A stretch of 64,000 bases of DNA from positions 39,848 to 103,847 of the forward strand of contig NZ_VJMG01000059.1 of the NCBI RefSeq assembly GCF_007004135.1, written 5' to 3'. The stretch comes from Affinirhizobium straminoryzae. Its GTDB lineage: Bacteria > Pseudomonadota > Alphaproteobacteria > Rhizobiales > Rhizobiaceae. The first letter of the stretch is position 1, and each line of letters starts with the position of its first letter. A program made the translations under genes and the position numbers. Under the pieces are notes generated by a model. The model had not been told where the DNA came from, did no database searches, and was given only the letters and a program-made list of their open reading frames with translations. Below are positions 1-9,700 of this stretch, piece by piece.

Positions 1-1
1 A

Positions 2-358
2 GGCTCCTTCTTCGCGGCGCGTCAGGGCTTTGTCTCGCCGGAAAGCTTCGTCTTCCTGGAATCGGCCGTCATCCTGGCGATCGTCGTCCTCGGCGGCATG
101 GGCTCGCTGACGGGCATCGCGGTCGCTGCGATCGTGATGGTCGGCGGCACCGAACTTTTGCGCGAGATGGAATTCCTGAAGCATGTGTTCGGTGAGGATT
201 TCACGCCGGAACTTTACCGCATGCTGCTCTTCGGCCTGGCCATGGTCGCCGTCATGCTGTTCAAGCCGCGCGGCTTCGTTGGCTCGCGCCAGCCGACGGC
301 CTTCCTCAAGGAGCGCAAGTCCGTCTCGGGTAGCTTCACCAAGGAGGGTCACGGCTGA
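2..358 (+). CDS. livM: Branched-chain amino-acid ABC transporter permease LivM (3' end only)
   Basis: This is the C-terminal ~118 residues of an inner-membrane permease; the gene begins before the window. The frame is open from base 2 and ends at TGA 356-358. It holds the family's glycine-rich loop (VVLGGMGSLTG) followed by two hydrophobic segments and the LivM ending MLFKPRGFVGSR. The stop overlaps the ATG of the downstream ATPase gene (ATGA), which is typical of a translationally coupled liv operon. LivM pairs with LivH to import branched-chain or related amino acids. The exact substrate cannot be read from the sequence. Confidence 0.9.
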   Translation, partial: GSFFAARQGFVSPESFVFLESAVILAIVVLGGMGSLTGIAVAAIVMVGGTELLREMEFLKHVFGEDFTPELYRMLLFGLAMVAVMLFKPRGFVGSRQPTAFLKERKSVSGSFTKEGHG

Positions 359-1227
359 TGACCTCCGGAAACACGACCATGACACGCGATACCATTCTCA
401 AGGTCGAGCATCTGTCGATGCGCTTCGGTGGTCTGATGGCCATCAACGACCTGTCGCTCGAAGCCAGGCGTGGCGAGATCACGGCGCTGATCGGCCCGAA
501 CGGCGCCGGCAAGACCACGGTCTTCAACTGCATCACCGGGTTCTACAAGCCGACCATGGGCATGATCACCATGAACCGGCGCAATGGCGAACAGCACCTT
601 CTCGAACGCCTCTCGGATTTCGAGATCACCAAGAAGGCCAAGGTTGCCCGCACCTTCCAGAACATCCGCCTGTTTTCGGGCCTGACGGTGCTGGAAAACC
701 TTTTGGTGGCGCAGCACAACAAGCTGATGAAGGCGTCCGGCTATACCGTGATGGGCCTGCTCGGCATCGGCTCCTACAAGCGTGAGGCGGAAGGTTCGAT
801 CGAGCTTGCCCGCCAGTGGCTGGAAAAGGCCGATCTCATCGATCGCGCCGACGATCCGGCCGGCGATCTGCCCTATGGCGCGCAGCGTCGTCTGGAGATC
901 GCGCGCGCCATGTGCACGGGGCCGGAGCTTTTGTGCCTCGACGAGCCGGCCGCCGGCCTCAATCCGAAGGAATCGCTGGCGCTCAACACGCTGCTCAACA
1001 GCATTCGCGACGAAACGGGCACCTCCATCCTGCTGATCGAGCACGACATGTCTGTCGTCATGGAGATTTCCGACCACGTGGTGGTGCTGGAATACGGCCA
1101 GAAGATCTCCGACGGTACGCCGGACCATGTGAAGAACGACCCGAAGGTCATTGCCGCCTATCTCGGCGTGGATGATGACGAGCTGGAAGAGGTCATGCAT
1201 GAAGAACTCGACGGGGGCTCGCTCTGA
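358..1227 (+). CDS. livG: Branched-chain amino-acid ABC transporter ATP-binding protein LivG
   Basis: A 289-residue cytoplasmic ATPase of the HAAT importer family. Walker A is GPNGAGKTT near residues 46-54, Walker B with its glutamate lies in LLCLDEPAAGL, and the switch histidine is in LLIEHDM. The ABC signature is the degenerate YGAQRRLEIARA form typical of LivG. The ATG overlaps the livM stop, and the stop overlaps the ATG of livF, so the three genes are one transcript. A second ATG lies seven codons downstream and could be the real start. LivG forms a heterodimer with LivF. Confidence 0.93.
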   Translation: MTSGNTTMTRDTILKVEHLSMRFGGLMAINDLSLEARRGEITALIGPNGAGKTTVFNCITGFYKPTMGMITMNRRNGEQHLLERLSDFEITKKAKVARTFQNIRLFSGLTVLENLLVAQHNKLMKASGYTVMGLLGIGSYKREAEGSIELARQWLEKADLIDRADDPAGDLPYGAQRRLEIARAMCTGPELLCLDEPAAGLNPKESLALNTLLNSIRDETGTSILLIEHDMSVVMEISDHVVVLEYGQKISDGTPDHVKNDPKVIAAYLGVDDDELEEVMHEELDGGSL

Positions 1228-1973
1228 TGTCGGTCAACGTTAATCCCGCAGCCGAACCGCTTCTGAAGGTCAGCGGCGTCGAGACCTATTATGGCAGCAT
1301 CCGCGCGCTATCGGGCGTCGACGTGCATGTGAACCAGGGCGAGATCGTCAGCCTGATCGGCGCCAACGGCGCCGGCAAGTCGACGCTGATGATGACGATC
1401 TGTGGCAGCCCGCAGGCCCGCAATGGCTCCGTCGTGTTCGATGGCACCGACATCACCAAGATGCCAACGCATCTGATCGCGCGCCGCCGCATTGCCCAGT
1501 CGCCGGAAGGCCGTCGCATTTTTCCGCGCATGACGGTCTATGAAAACCTGCAGATGGGGGCTGGCCTCGACAACCTGAAATATTTCGATGAGGACGTGGA
1601 GAAGATCTTTGCGCTCTTCCCGCGCCTGAAAGAGCGTCAGAGCCAGCGCGGCGGGACGCTCTCGGGCGGGGAGCAGCAGATGCTCTCCATCGGCCGCGCG
1701 CTGATGGCGCGTCCCAAGCTTCTGCTGCTGGACGAGCCCTCTCTCGGTCTTGCTCCGCTGATCGTCAAGCAGATCTTCGAGGCGATCCGGATGCTGAACG
1801 AGAAGGAAGGCCTGACGGTGTTCCTCGTCGAGCAGAATGCGTTTGCGGCACTCAAGCTGTCGCACCGCGCCTATGTGATGGTGAACGGCAAGGTGACCAT
1901 GAGCGGGACCGGCAGGGAACTGCTGGCCAATCCGGAAGTGCGCGCCGCCTATCTGGAAGGCGGGCGCCACTGA
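1227..1973 (+). CDS. livF: Branched-chain amino-acid ABC transporter ATP-binding protein LivF
   Basis: A 248-residue ATPase, the second nucleotide-binding subunit of the Liv importer. Walker A is GANGAGKST near residues 45-53, the signature LSGGEQQML is canonical, and Walker B is LLLLDEPSLGL. The SPEGRRIFPRMTVYENL stretch after the Q-loop is a LivF hallmark. It overlaps livG by one base (TGATG) and is followed 21 bases later by a small membrane protein gene, so it is mid-operon. Confidence 0.93.
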   Translation: MSVNVNPAAEPLLKVSGVETYYGSIRALSGVDVHVNQGEIVSLIGANGAGKSTLMMTICGSPQARNGSVVFDGTDITKMPTHLIARRRIAQSPEGRRIFPRMTVYENLQMGAGLDNLKYFDEDVEKIFALFPRLKERQSQRGGTLSGGEQQMLSIGRALMARPKLLLLDEPSLGLAPLIVKQIFEAIRMLNEKEGLTVFLVEQNAFAALKLSHRAYVMVNGKVTMSGTGRELLANPEVRAAYLEGGRH

Positions 1974-1994
1974 GGCGCATGGGGGAGACTGGAT

Positions 1995-2348
1995 ATGCAA
2001 GGGCTTTTCTTTGAAAGCGATACCGGCGCCCGCTACGTGCTGCGCTTCATCGTGCTGCTGATCGGCCTGTGGACGGCCTGGCGCACGGGGCGTGCCGTGG
2101 CCGAAGGCTGGAAGGAGCTTCCGCTCGTCTTCGTCTACGTGCTGCTGCTTGGGGTGATGATGCGCTTCCTGCACTTCGCGCTGTTCCAGGGACCGTTCCT
2201 GGCGGCCGGCTATTACGTGCTGGATGTGGTGCTGCTGCTGATCTTTGCGGTTGCCGGTTTCCGGCAGCGCCGCACGAGCCAGATGGTGGAAAACTACTAC
2301 TGGCTCTACGAGCGCGCAGGCACCTTTTCCTGGAAGAAGAAGAATTGA
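1995..2348 (+). CDS. Small integral membrane protein of the liv operon (DUF6867-like)
   Basis: A 117-residue protein with about three hydrophobic segments (roughly residues 13-30, 44-62 and 70-88) and a basic C-terminus ending FSWKKKN. Placement just after livF, in the same direction and before a binding-protein gene, matches the small DUF6867-type membrane protein that accompanies liv operons in rhizobia; this family call is from memory. A role as accessory of the transporter is inferred from position only. The start follows a GGGGGAG ribosome-binding sequence. Confidence 0.75.
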   Translation: MQGLFFESDTGARYVLRFIVLLIGLWTAWRTGRAVAEGWKELPLVFVYVLLLGVMMRFLHFALFQGPFLAAGYYVLDVVLLLIFAVAGFRQRRTSQMVENYYWLYERAGTFSWKKKN

Positions 2349-2466
2349 CAGGCTGAGGCTTTCGGCTTCAGATTGTTGTGAAAAGGGAACCAGTTACCGG
2401 CGCAGGGGTGGTGGGTCTTGCGCACGGTTCTTACACCGACCCGCTCAAAAAACTGGGAGTAACATT

Positions 2467-3582
2467 ATGAAGAAGTCTCTTCTCTCGGCAGTGGCGCTGA
2501 CGGCCGTCATGGCTTTCGGCGGTTCTGCCTGGGCTGATGTCCTCGTCGGCGTTGCCGGCCCGCTGACAGGCCCGAACGCAGCCTTCGGCGCTCAGCTCCA
2601 GAAGGGTGCGGAGCAGGCGGCAGCGGACATCAACGCAGCTGGTGGCATCAACGGCGAAAAGATCAAGATCGTGCTCGGCGACGACGTGTCTGACCCGAAG
2701 CAGGGCGTTTCCGTTGCCAACAAGTTCGTCGCGGATGGCGTGAAATTCGTTGTCGGTCACTTCAACTCGTCGGTTTCGATCCCGGCTTCTGAAGTTTACG
2801 CCGAAAACGGCATCGTGCAGATCACGCCGGCCTCCACCAACCCGAAGTTCACCGATCGCGGCCTGTGGAACACCTTCCGCACCTGCGGCCGTGACGACCA
2901 GCAGGGTGCCGTTGCCGGCCAGTATATTGCTGAAAAGTTCAAGGGCGTTCCGGTCGCCGTCGTGCATGACAAGACCACCTATGGTCAGGGTCTTGCCGAT
3001 GAAACCAAGAAGGCCATGAACAAGCTTGGCATCAAGGAAGTCATCTACGAAGGCATCACCGTCGGCGACAAGGACTTCTCGGCGCTGATCTCCAAGATGA
3101 AGAATGCCGGCGTCGGCATCGTCTATTTCGGCGGCCTGCACACCGAGGCCGGCCTGCTGATGCGCCAGATGGCCGACCAGGGCGTCAAGGCGCCGCTGAT
3201 GTCGGGTGATGGCATCACCTCCAACGAACTGGCGTCGATCGCCGGCGACGCCGTCAATGGCACGCTGATGACCTTCCCGCCGGATCCGCGCCAGAACCCG
3301 AACGCCAAGGACCTCGTCGAGAAGTTCCGCAAGGCTGGTTTCGAGCCGGAAGCCTACACGCTCTACTCCTATGCCGCGATGCAGATCTTCGCTGACGCCG
3401 CCAAGGCCGCCAAGTCGAACGACCCGCAGAAGGTGGCCGAAGCGATGAAGGCCAAGGGTCCGTTCAAGACCGCCATCGGCGACATCGGCTTCGATGCCAA
3501 GGGCGACATCACCCGTCCGGACTATGTCATGTACGAGTGGAAGAAGGGCCCGGACGGCAAGTACAGCTACTTCCAGATGTAA
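2467..3582 (+). CDS. Branched-chain amino-acid ABC transporter periplasmic binding protein
   Basis: A 371-residue secreted binding protein with an N-terminal Sec signal peptide (basic start, hydrophobic core, cleavage expected after GSAWA). The mature part begins DVLVGVAGPLTGPNAAFGAQ, the standard opening of the LivJ/LivK/BraC type I periplasmic-binding fold. The ATG at 2467 was chosen because GGGAG lies eight bases upstream and the signal peptide begins there; the frame is open further upstream without a plausible start. It is separated from the small membrane gene by ~118 bases, so it probably also has its own promoter. It delivers amino acids to the Liv permeases; specificity is not readable. 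Confidence 0.92.
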   Translation: MKKSLLSAVALTAVMAFGGSAWADVLVGVAGPLTGPNAAFGAQLQKGAEQAAADINAAGGINGEKIKIVLGDDVSDPKQGVSVANKFVADGVKFVVGHFNSSVSIPASEVYAENGIVQITPASTNPKFTDRGLWNTFRTCGRDDQQGAVAGQYIAEKFKGVPVAVVHDKTTYGQGLADETKKAMNKLGIKEVIYEGITVGDKDFSALISKMKNAGVGIVYFGGLHTEAGLLMRQMADQGVKAPLMSGDGITSNELASIAGDAVNGTLMTFPPDPRQNPNAKDLVEKFRKAGFEPEAYTLYSYAAMQIFADAAKAAKSNDPQKVAEAMKAKGPFKTAIGDIGFDAKGDITRPDYVMYEWKKGPDGKYSYFQM

Positions 3583-3620
3583 GATCCGGCAGAAGATCCC
3601 TGATCTTCGCCTCTCTTCGG

Positions 3621-3647
3621 AAAGCCCGGCCTCGCGCCGGGCTTTTT
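3621..3647 (+). terminator. Rho-independent terminator of the liv operon
   Basis: The arms AGCCCGGC and GCCGGGCT enclose a CTCGC loop and are followed by a run of Ts. The hairpin lies ~40 bases after the binding-protein stop and before a convergent gene on the minus strand. Confidence 0.85.
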
Positions 3648-3660
3648 GCATGGGAGACGG

Positions 3661-4203
3661 TCAAACCGCATCCTCCGCACCGATCCGGGCCAGCACAAAA
3701 TCCGCCCGCTCCGCCGCGCTCACCTTCGGCAGCACCACGATCGTGTAACCAAGCCTCGGATAGAGATCGACCAGACGGTCATATTCCGCAAGCGCTCCCG
3801 CAAGGGCGTGCCGGCGCTCCCCATTCATCACGTAGATCTCCGGCCAGGGCGGTGTGAGAAACACGGTGCGGTGGTATCGGTGCCTCCTGCAGAGATCAAG
3901 TGCCGACGCGTCGCCTGTCGCCTGCCAGAGGGCGGCGGCCGCATCCACGAGGCTGCGGTCGAAGAAGGTCCAGCCGCTCTTGTCCGGCAGGTCTGCGCGG
4001 TCCGCCATGGCAAGCGCAATGGCGCGCCGGGCAAATTCGGCCAGGTTGACCCAGGGCAGGGCCCCGCCCGCCGTTGCCTGCTCTGCCTTGACGATGCGTC
4101 GACCGGGTTCGGGCACCGTTCTGAAACCGCGCCGCTGCAATTCGGCAAGCAGCGTGGATTTCCCGCCGCCGGAACAGCCTGAAAGGATGACGAAGCGGTT
4201 CAT
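3661..4203 (-). CDS. AAA family ATPase / P-loop kinase-like protein
   Basis: A 180-residue cytoplasmic protein whose N-terminus carries a P-loop, GCSGGGKST, near residues 9-17, followed by VPEPGRRIV and a W-T-FFDRSLVDAA segment. This resembles the AAA_28-type single-domain ATPases often annotated near transporters. The C-terminal half has a RHRYHRTVFLTPPW motif typical of these proteins. The substrate and role are unknown. Start at 4203 is supported by an AGGAG box nine bases upstream; a longer frame exists but has no ribosome-binding site. It is convergent with the liv operon and divergent from the MFS gene. Confidence 0.8.
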   Translation of the reverse strand: MNRFVILSGCSGGGKSTLLAELQRRGFRTVPEPGRRIVKAEQATAGGALPWVNLAEFARRAIALAMADRADLPDKSGWTFFDRSLVDAAAALWQATGDASALDLCRRHRYHRTVFLTPPWPEIYVMNGERRHALAGALAEYDRLVDLYPRLGYTIVVLPKVSAAERADFVLARIGAEDAV

Positions 4204-4481
4204 GATGGGGTTCTCCTGAGGGTGGAAACACTTGGTGCCGGATCGCGGGAGGATGAGACGATCTGACGCATCGCTCGCCAGAAGTGTGTTGACTGCTATG
4301 GTGCATAGCGGTAATTTGACGCTTGTCTGGAACTGGCTGTTATCGCGACATCTGCCGGATCGGATCGCGCCTTGGAGGAGGCGCGCGGGGAAGTTTCTGT
4401 CGGATCCTGAAGGGTGATGGACCGACAGCGCTGGAGGTGGCGGCCGCTCCAAGCCTGCCTGTCTATGGGAGAGATTTCAAG

Positions 4482-5690
4482 ATGACGAAGACTGCTGCGC
4501 TCCGCACAAGCGGAGGGCGGGCGCTGGTGCTCGCCTTTCTGGCTGCTGTGATCGAGGGTTTTGACTTGCAGGCGGCCGGGGTGGCGGTGCCGAAACTCGC
4601 GCCGGCCTTCGGGCTTACGCCGCCCCAGATCGGTCTGTTCCTGTCGTCCGCGACATTTGGCCTGATCTTCGGCTCGCTGTCCGGCGGCTGGATTGCCGAT
4701 ACCTGGGGCCGCCGCGCCGGCCTCGTGCTGTCGCTTCTGACCTTCGGTGTCTTTTCCGTGGCGACCGTCTTTGCCACCAGTTTCGAACAGCTGCTGGTCC
4801 TGCGCATCCTGACCGGTGTCGGCCTCGGTGGCGCTCTGCCGAACCTGATCAACATCGCTGCGGAATCGGTGGAGCCGGGGCGCCGCGGCTGGGCGGTCTC
4901 GATCATGTATGCCGGCGTGCCGCTCGGCGGCGCGATCGCCAGCGGTGTTGCCACCCTTGGCCTGCATGGCGGGGACTGGCACATGATCTTCCTCGTCGGC
5001 GGCCTGATGCCGCTGGTGCTGGCCCCCTTCGTGCAGCTCCTGCTGCCGCCGCTTGCCGTCGTGCGCCAAAAGGTGTCGTCCGCTACGGGCGGCTTTGCCA
5101 AGCTGTTTGCGCCGGAATCGCTGGTCGGCACGCTGTTTCTGTGGCTCGCCTTCTTCCTCGGCCTGATGGTGGTTTATGTCCTCCTGAACTGGATGCCGCA
5201 GCTGCTGGTGGCCCGGGGCCTGGAAAAGAGCGAGGCCTCGCTGGTGCAGCTGATGTTCAATGTCGGCGGTGTCGCAGGCAGCCTGATCGGCGGACGGATT
5301 TTTGACAGCGCGCGTCCCATTGGCCCCGTGCTGCTTGCCTTCGCGGCTTCCGCCGCGGCTCTTATCATGCTGGGCATCCTGCCGGTCGCGCTGGCGCTGA
5401 TGCTCGTCGGTGGTGCGCTGGTCGGTGCAGCGATCCTGTGCATGCAGGCGATCCTCTATGCCACCGCCCCGCAGTGCTATCCCTTCGAGGTGCGCGGCAC
5501 AGGCGTCGGAATTGCCGTTGCGGTCGGCCGCCTCGGCTCCATCGCCGGCCCTCTGTTCACCGGCCTGCTGGTCGCCCGCGGCGCAACGCCGACCGACGTG
5601 ATGTTTTCTCTGGTACCGCTGACCGTGCTGACCGGTGTCTTCACGGTGGTCCTGCTGTTCCGCCGCAGCCGCCGCGAGGCCTTTGCCTGA
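4482..5690 (+). CDS. MFS transporter of the aromatic acid:H+ symporter type (MhpT-like)
   Basis: A 402-residue twelve-helix major facilitator. Diagnostic pieces are GFDLQAAG in helix 1, the GWIADTWGRR loop between helices 2 and 3, GVGLGGALPNLI in helix 4, and a C-terminal RGTGVGIAVAVGRLGSIAGPL block. These align closely with E. coli MhpT (3-(3-hydroxyphenyl)propionate transporter), and the length is equal. No aromatic degradation genes are adjacent, so the substrate is uncertain. The ATG at 4482 follows a GGGAGAG box. It stands alone and ends at a strong terminator. Confidence 0.83.
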   Translation: MTKTAALRTSGGRALVLAFLAAVIEGFDLQAAGVAVPKLAPAFGLTPPQIGLFLSSATFGLIFGSLSGGWIADTWGRRAGLVLSLLTFGVFSVATVFATSFEQLLVLRILTGVGLGGALPNLINIAAESVEPGRRGWAVSIMYAGVPLGGAIASGVATLGLHGGDWHMIFLVGGLMPLVLAPFVQLLLPPLAVVRQKVSSATGGFAKLFAPESLVGTLFLWLAFFLGLMVVYVLLNWMPQLLVARGLEKSEASLVQLMFNVGGVAGSLIGGRIFDSARPIGPVLLAFAASAAALIMLGILPVALALMLVGGALVGAAILCMQAILYATAPQCYPFEVRGTGVGIAVAVGRLGSIAGPLFTGLLVARGATPTDVMFSLVPLTVLTGVFTVVLLFRRSRREAFA

Positions 5691-5730
5691 GCCTGCTCGC
5701 GCCAGGATGCTATTCGGTTCGCAATGATGG

Positions 5731-5760
5731 AAGGCCCGGGCGATCAGCGCCGGGCCTTTG
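5731..5760. terminator. Bidirectional terminator between convergent genes
   Basis: Inverted arms AAGGCCCGG and CCGGGCCTT surround a ten-base loop. The flanking A and T bases suit termination in both directions, between the MFS gene (+) and the response-regulator gene (-). Confidence 0.75.
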
Positions 5761-5777
5761 CCGTACCGCCCGGCGGA

Positions 5778-6701
5778 TCAGACTTCGTGCAGGACGGTTG
5801 CAGCCTTGACGGCGGCGGAGGCGCGGTTTTCCACGCCGAGCTTCACATAGATCTGTTCCAGGTGCTTGTTCACCGTGCGCGAGGAGAGGCCGAGGATATC
5901 GCCGATATCCTTGTTCGACTTGCCCTTGGCGATCCACAGCAGAACTTCGGATTCGCGCAGCGTCAGCGAAAAATGTTCGCGCAGCACCGCATCGTCGGCG
6001 CGGCTGCTGCCGCCGGTAATGCGGAACAGGTATTCGTCGGCGCCGATCGCACCGAGGAACACGACATGCAGGCGGGCCTCGGCTCGTTCCGAGAAGGCGA
6101 AGGTCGCCTCGCGCGCAAAGCCGGGGCGGTCGCGGCCGGCCATCCAGCCGGCGATCTGCCTGACAACGCTGTCGAGACCCTCCTCGCTGCCGGCCGCCGT
6201 GTTGATCAGGCGGGTCGCCTGCGGGGTGGACCAGTGGAGCGCGCCATTGCCGCGCACCGCCAGCAGGTGGCGGCCGGCGGCATCGAGCGCCACGCGGGCG
6301 CTTTGCGCCGAGCGGGCATTCGAAAGGTGGACGCGGATGCGGGCGCGCAGCTCGTCGATGTTGATCGGCTTGGTCAGATAGTCGACGCCGCCGCTCTCCA
6401 GTGCGTGCACCACATGTTCGGTCTCGGTCAGCCCGGTCATGAAGATCACCGGCACCTGCGAGACGGCCGGATTGGCCTTCAACCTGCGGCAGGTATCGAA
6501 CCCGTCCATGCCGGGCATCACCGCATCGAGCAGGATCAGGTCCGGCGTGATGCGCTCCACGATATTGAGCGCCGACTGACCCGTGGTGGCGATCAGCACG
6601 GAAAAGCCCGAGGTTTCCAGTGCCTCGGTGAGAAAGCCGAGCGCTTCGGGACTGTCGTCCACCAGCAGCACGATATCGCGGGGCAGGGCCAGGTCAGACA
6701 T
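5778..6701 (-). CDS. LuxR/NarL-type response regulator paired with the hybrid kinase
   Basis: A 307-residue cytoplasmic regulator. The N-terminal receiver has LLVDDSPEA (acidic pocket), LILLDAVMPGMDG (phospho-acceptor aspartate) and YLTKPI (lysine). A ~100-residue linker follows, then a C-terminal helix-turn-helix (LTLRESEVLLWIAKGKSNKDI, SSRTVNKHLEQIYVKLGV) of the LuxR type. The start ATG overlaps the stop of the upstream kinase (ATGTCTGA), showing translational coupling, with AGGAAAGAG upstream. It is the likely output of the kinase at 6694-10113. The target is unknown; the divergent and neighbouring urea genes are candidates by position. Confidence 0.9.
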   Translation of the reverse strand: MSDLALPRDIVLLVDDSPEALGFLTEALETSGFSVLIATTGQSALNIVERITPDLILLDAVMPGMDGFDTCRRLKANPAVSQVPVIFMTGLTETEHVVHALESGGVDYLTKPINIDELRARIRVHLSNARSAQSARVALDAAGRHLLAVRGNGALHWSTPQATRLINTAAGSEEGLDSVVRQIAGWMAGRDRPGFAREATFAFSERAEARLHVVFLGAIGADEYLFRITGGSSRADDAVLREHFSLTLRESEVLLWIAKGKSNKDIGDILGLSSRTVNKHLEQIYVKLGVENRASAAVKAATVLHEV

Positions 6702-9700
6702 CGTCGGCAACTCTTTCCTCGGTGAATCGGTTGAGGAAGGTCCTATAGCCCGAGAGATCGAAGGCTTGAACATAGGCGCCGAGTGCCTCGGTAAAGGGTC
6801 GGTTTTCCGGCAGGCGCGCCAGCTCCGCAAGTTTTGCCTCGATGCCGCGGATATAGCCGATCTCGCCGAGCTGGATCAGGTCTTCCACATGGCGCGGACC
6901 GGGGTTTTTCGGCGCGGCGGGCGGGGCGAGGGTGGACGGCGCCATGGCCGGCGGCAGGCCTTCGTCGTCATAGATCCAGGTCAGGCCGAGATGCAGGGCG
7001 AGCTTGTCCGAGAGCTGGCGGATATCGACGGGCTTGGCCAGCGTGTCGTTGTGGCCGTCGCCCTCGCGGCGAACGGAAGCGCCGTCGCCGATATTGGCCG
7101 AGAGCATCAGGATCGGCGCCGTCTGCCCGCTTTCGCGCAGCCGCGCCACCAGCTGCCAGCCGGTCATGCCGGGCATCAGGATATCGACGAGGAAGAGGTC
7201 AGGCTTAACGCCCTCGATCAGCGTCAGGCAGTCCGGCCCGTCCTTTGCCGTCAGCACCACGAAATCCATCGGTGTCAGCACCTCGCGCATCAGGTCGCGA
7301 TGGTCCTCGTTGTCGTCCACCACCACCACCGTGCGGCGCGGCCCGGTGTGGCCGACGATCCGGCGCGCGGCAGCCGGCATCGTGCTCGGGCGATCGACGG
7401 CCGACAGCATCAGCCGCACGCGGAAGGTGGAGCCTTCGCCCTTGCGGCTGACGACGGAGATTTCGCCGCCCATGGTGTTGGTGAGAAGCCGTGTGATGGT
7501 GAGGCCTAGGCCGAGGCCCGGCATCGGCCGCACATTGTCCGCCTCGCCGCGCTGGAAGGGTTCGTAGATGCGGCCGAGATCCTTTTCCGCGATACCGCAG
7601 CCGGTATCGGCAATCGTGAAGGTGGCGACCTGGCTGCGATAGCCGACCTCGAAGCGGATCGCGCCCTGCTCGGTGAACTTGATGGCGTTCGACAGCAGGT
7701 TGACGAGGATCTGGCGCAGGCGCTTTTCGTCGCTGCGCACGTAATGCGGCAGGCTGCGGGCCCGCTCGTGGATAAAATCCAGCCCCTTGGCCTGTGCCTG
7801 CGGGCGCACCATCTCGACGATCTGGTCGAGAAAGTCGTGGATGTTGATCTCGTTGGAATAGACCTGCAGCTTGCCGGCCTCGATCTTGGAAATGTCGAGC
7901 AGTCCGTCGATCAGGCCGGAGAGGTGATCGGCCGAGCGCTTGATCACCTTGATCGCCGACTGGCGCGGCTGCGGAATGCTCTCGTCCCGCTCCAGGATCT
8001 GGGCATAGCCGAGCACCGCATTCAGTGGCGTGCGCAGCTCGTGGCTGAGGCCCACCACATAGCGGCTCTTGGCGCGGTTGGCGGCCTCGGCGGTTTCCTT
8101 GGCCTTCTGCAGCGCGGCATCCGTCTTCTTGTGCGCGGCGATCTCCTTGAGCAGCAGGGTGGTCTGGCGCGAGGATTCCTCTTCCGCCACCACCCGGCTG
8201 TCATGCGCCAGAACGAAAAACCAGGAGACGATGCCGGCAATGATGGCAAACACGAAGAACACGATCAGGATCGTGCCATAGATCACCTCGGCATTGGCCG
8301 GCATGGTGCCACTGATCTGATAGGCGATCATCGCCATGATGCCCCCGATCAGCGAGATCGACAGGATGGCCGTCATCGCATAGCGGCCGAGCCGGGTCAT
8401 CAGCCGCTCCACCACCTGATCGGACAGGAACGAGCGGGCAACGCTGCCGATCTGCGCCTTCATCTCGGCCTTCGGCTTGCACATGTCGTGGCAGCGGCTG
8501 TCCAGCGAGCAGCAGAGCGAGCAGATCGGCGCCGCATAGGCGGGGCACCAGGCCATGTCTTCCGGTTCGAAGGGATGCTCGCAGATCGAGCAGGTGATGG
8601 AGGTCAGGTTCTTCCAGGCATGCCGCGGCTTGCGGGCCAGATAGAAATGGCCCTTGGTGGCCCAGGCGATCAGTGGCGAGAGGAGGAAGGCCGTCAGTGT
8701 CAGGTAGGTCGAGAGCGAGGCGGCGAGCAGGCCGAACAGGCCGAAATGCGCCGACAGCGCAATCGCGGTCGCGCCCAGCATGGCGCCGAGCCCGACCGGG
8801 TTCAGGTCGTAGAGATGGGCGCGCTTGAACTCGATGCCGGGCGGCGACAGTCCCAGCGGCTTGTTGATGAAGAGGTCGGCCGAAATGGTGCAGAGCCAGG
8901 CCATGGCGATGATCGAGAAGATGCCGAGCGTCGCTTCCAGCAGCCGGTAGATGCCGATTTCCATCAGAAGCAGCGCGATCGCCACGTTGAACACCAGCCA
9001 GACGACGCGGCCCGGGTGGCTGTGGGTGAGGCGCGAGAAGAAGTTCGACCAGGCAAGCGACCCGGCATAGGCGTTCATCACGTTGATCTTCAGCTGCGAG
9101 ACCACGACGAATGCCGCCATCAGCAGAAGGGCCGCCGTATCGTTGGGGATCATGTAGCCGAAGGCCGTCAGATACATGTGGGCCGGATCGCCCGCTTCCA
9201 GCGCCGGCACGCCGGTCGAGAGCGTCAGCACCGCCAGGAACGAGCCGGCCAGCAGTTTCGGCACGCCGACCACCACCCAGCCGGGGCCGGCCAGGAACAC
9301 GGCGAGCCTGTGGCGCCACTTGCGCTGCCCCTCCGCCGGCAGGAAGCGCAGAAAATCCACCTGCTCGCCGATCTGCGGCATCAGCGCCAGGATGACGGCG
9401 GAGGCCGCGCCGAATTCCAGAAGATCGAAGGGGGCGGGGCCGCCGACCACCGCATTGGAATGATCGATGCCGGCAAAGCTGCGCCAGAGGTTGAATTTCT
9501 CCCAGTCGGAAAAGGCGATGAACAGGAAAGGCAGGATGTTGAGGATGATCCAGAAGGGCTGCGTGGCCAGCTGGAAGCGCGAAATGAGCTGCACGCCATA
9601 GATGACCAGCGGAATGACGACGGCGGCGCTGATGATGTAGCCGATCCAGGGCGGAATGCCGAAGGCCATCTTCAGCGCCGCCGTCATGATCGAGGCCTCG

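Noticed and set aside
349..1200. Long minus-strand frames opposite livG and livF
   Set aside because: They overlap unmistakable ABC ATPase genes and show no family features.
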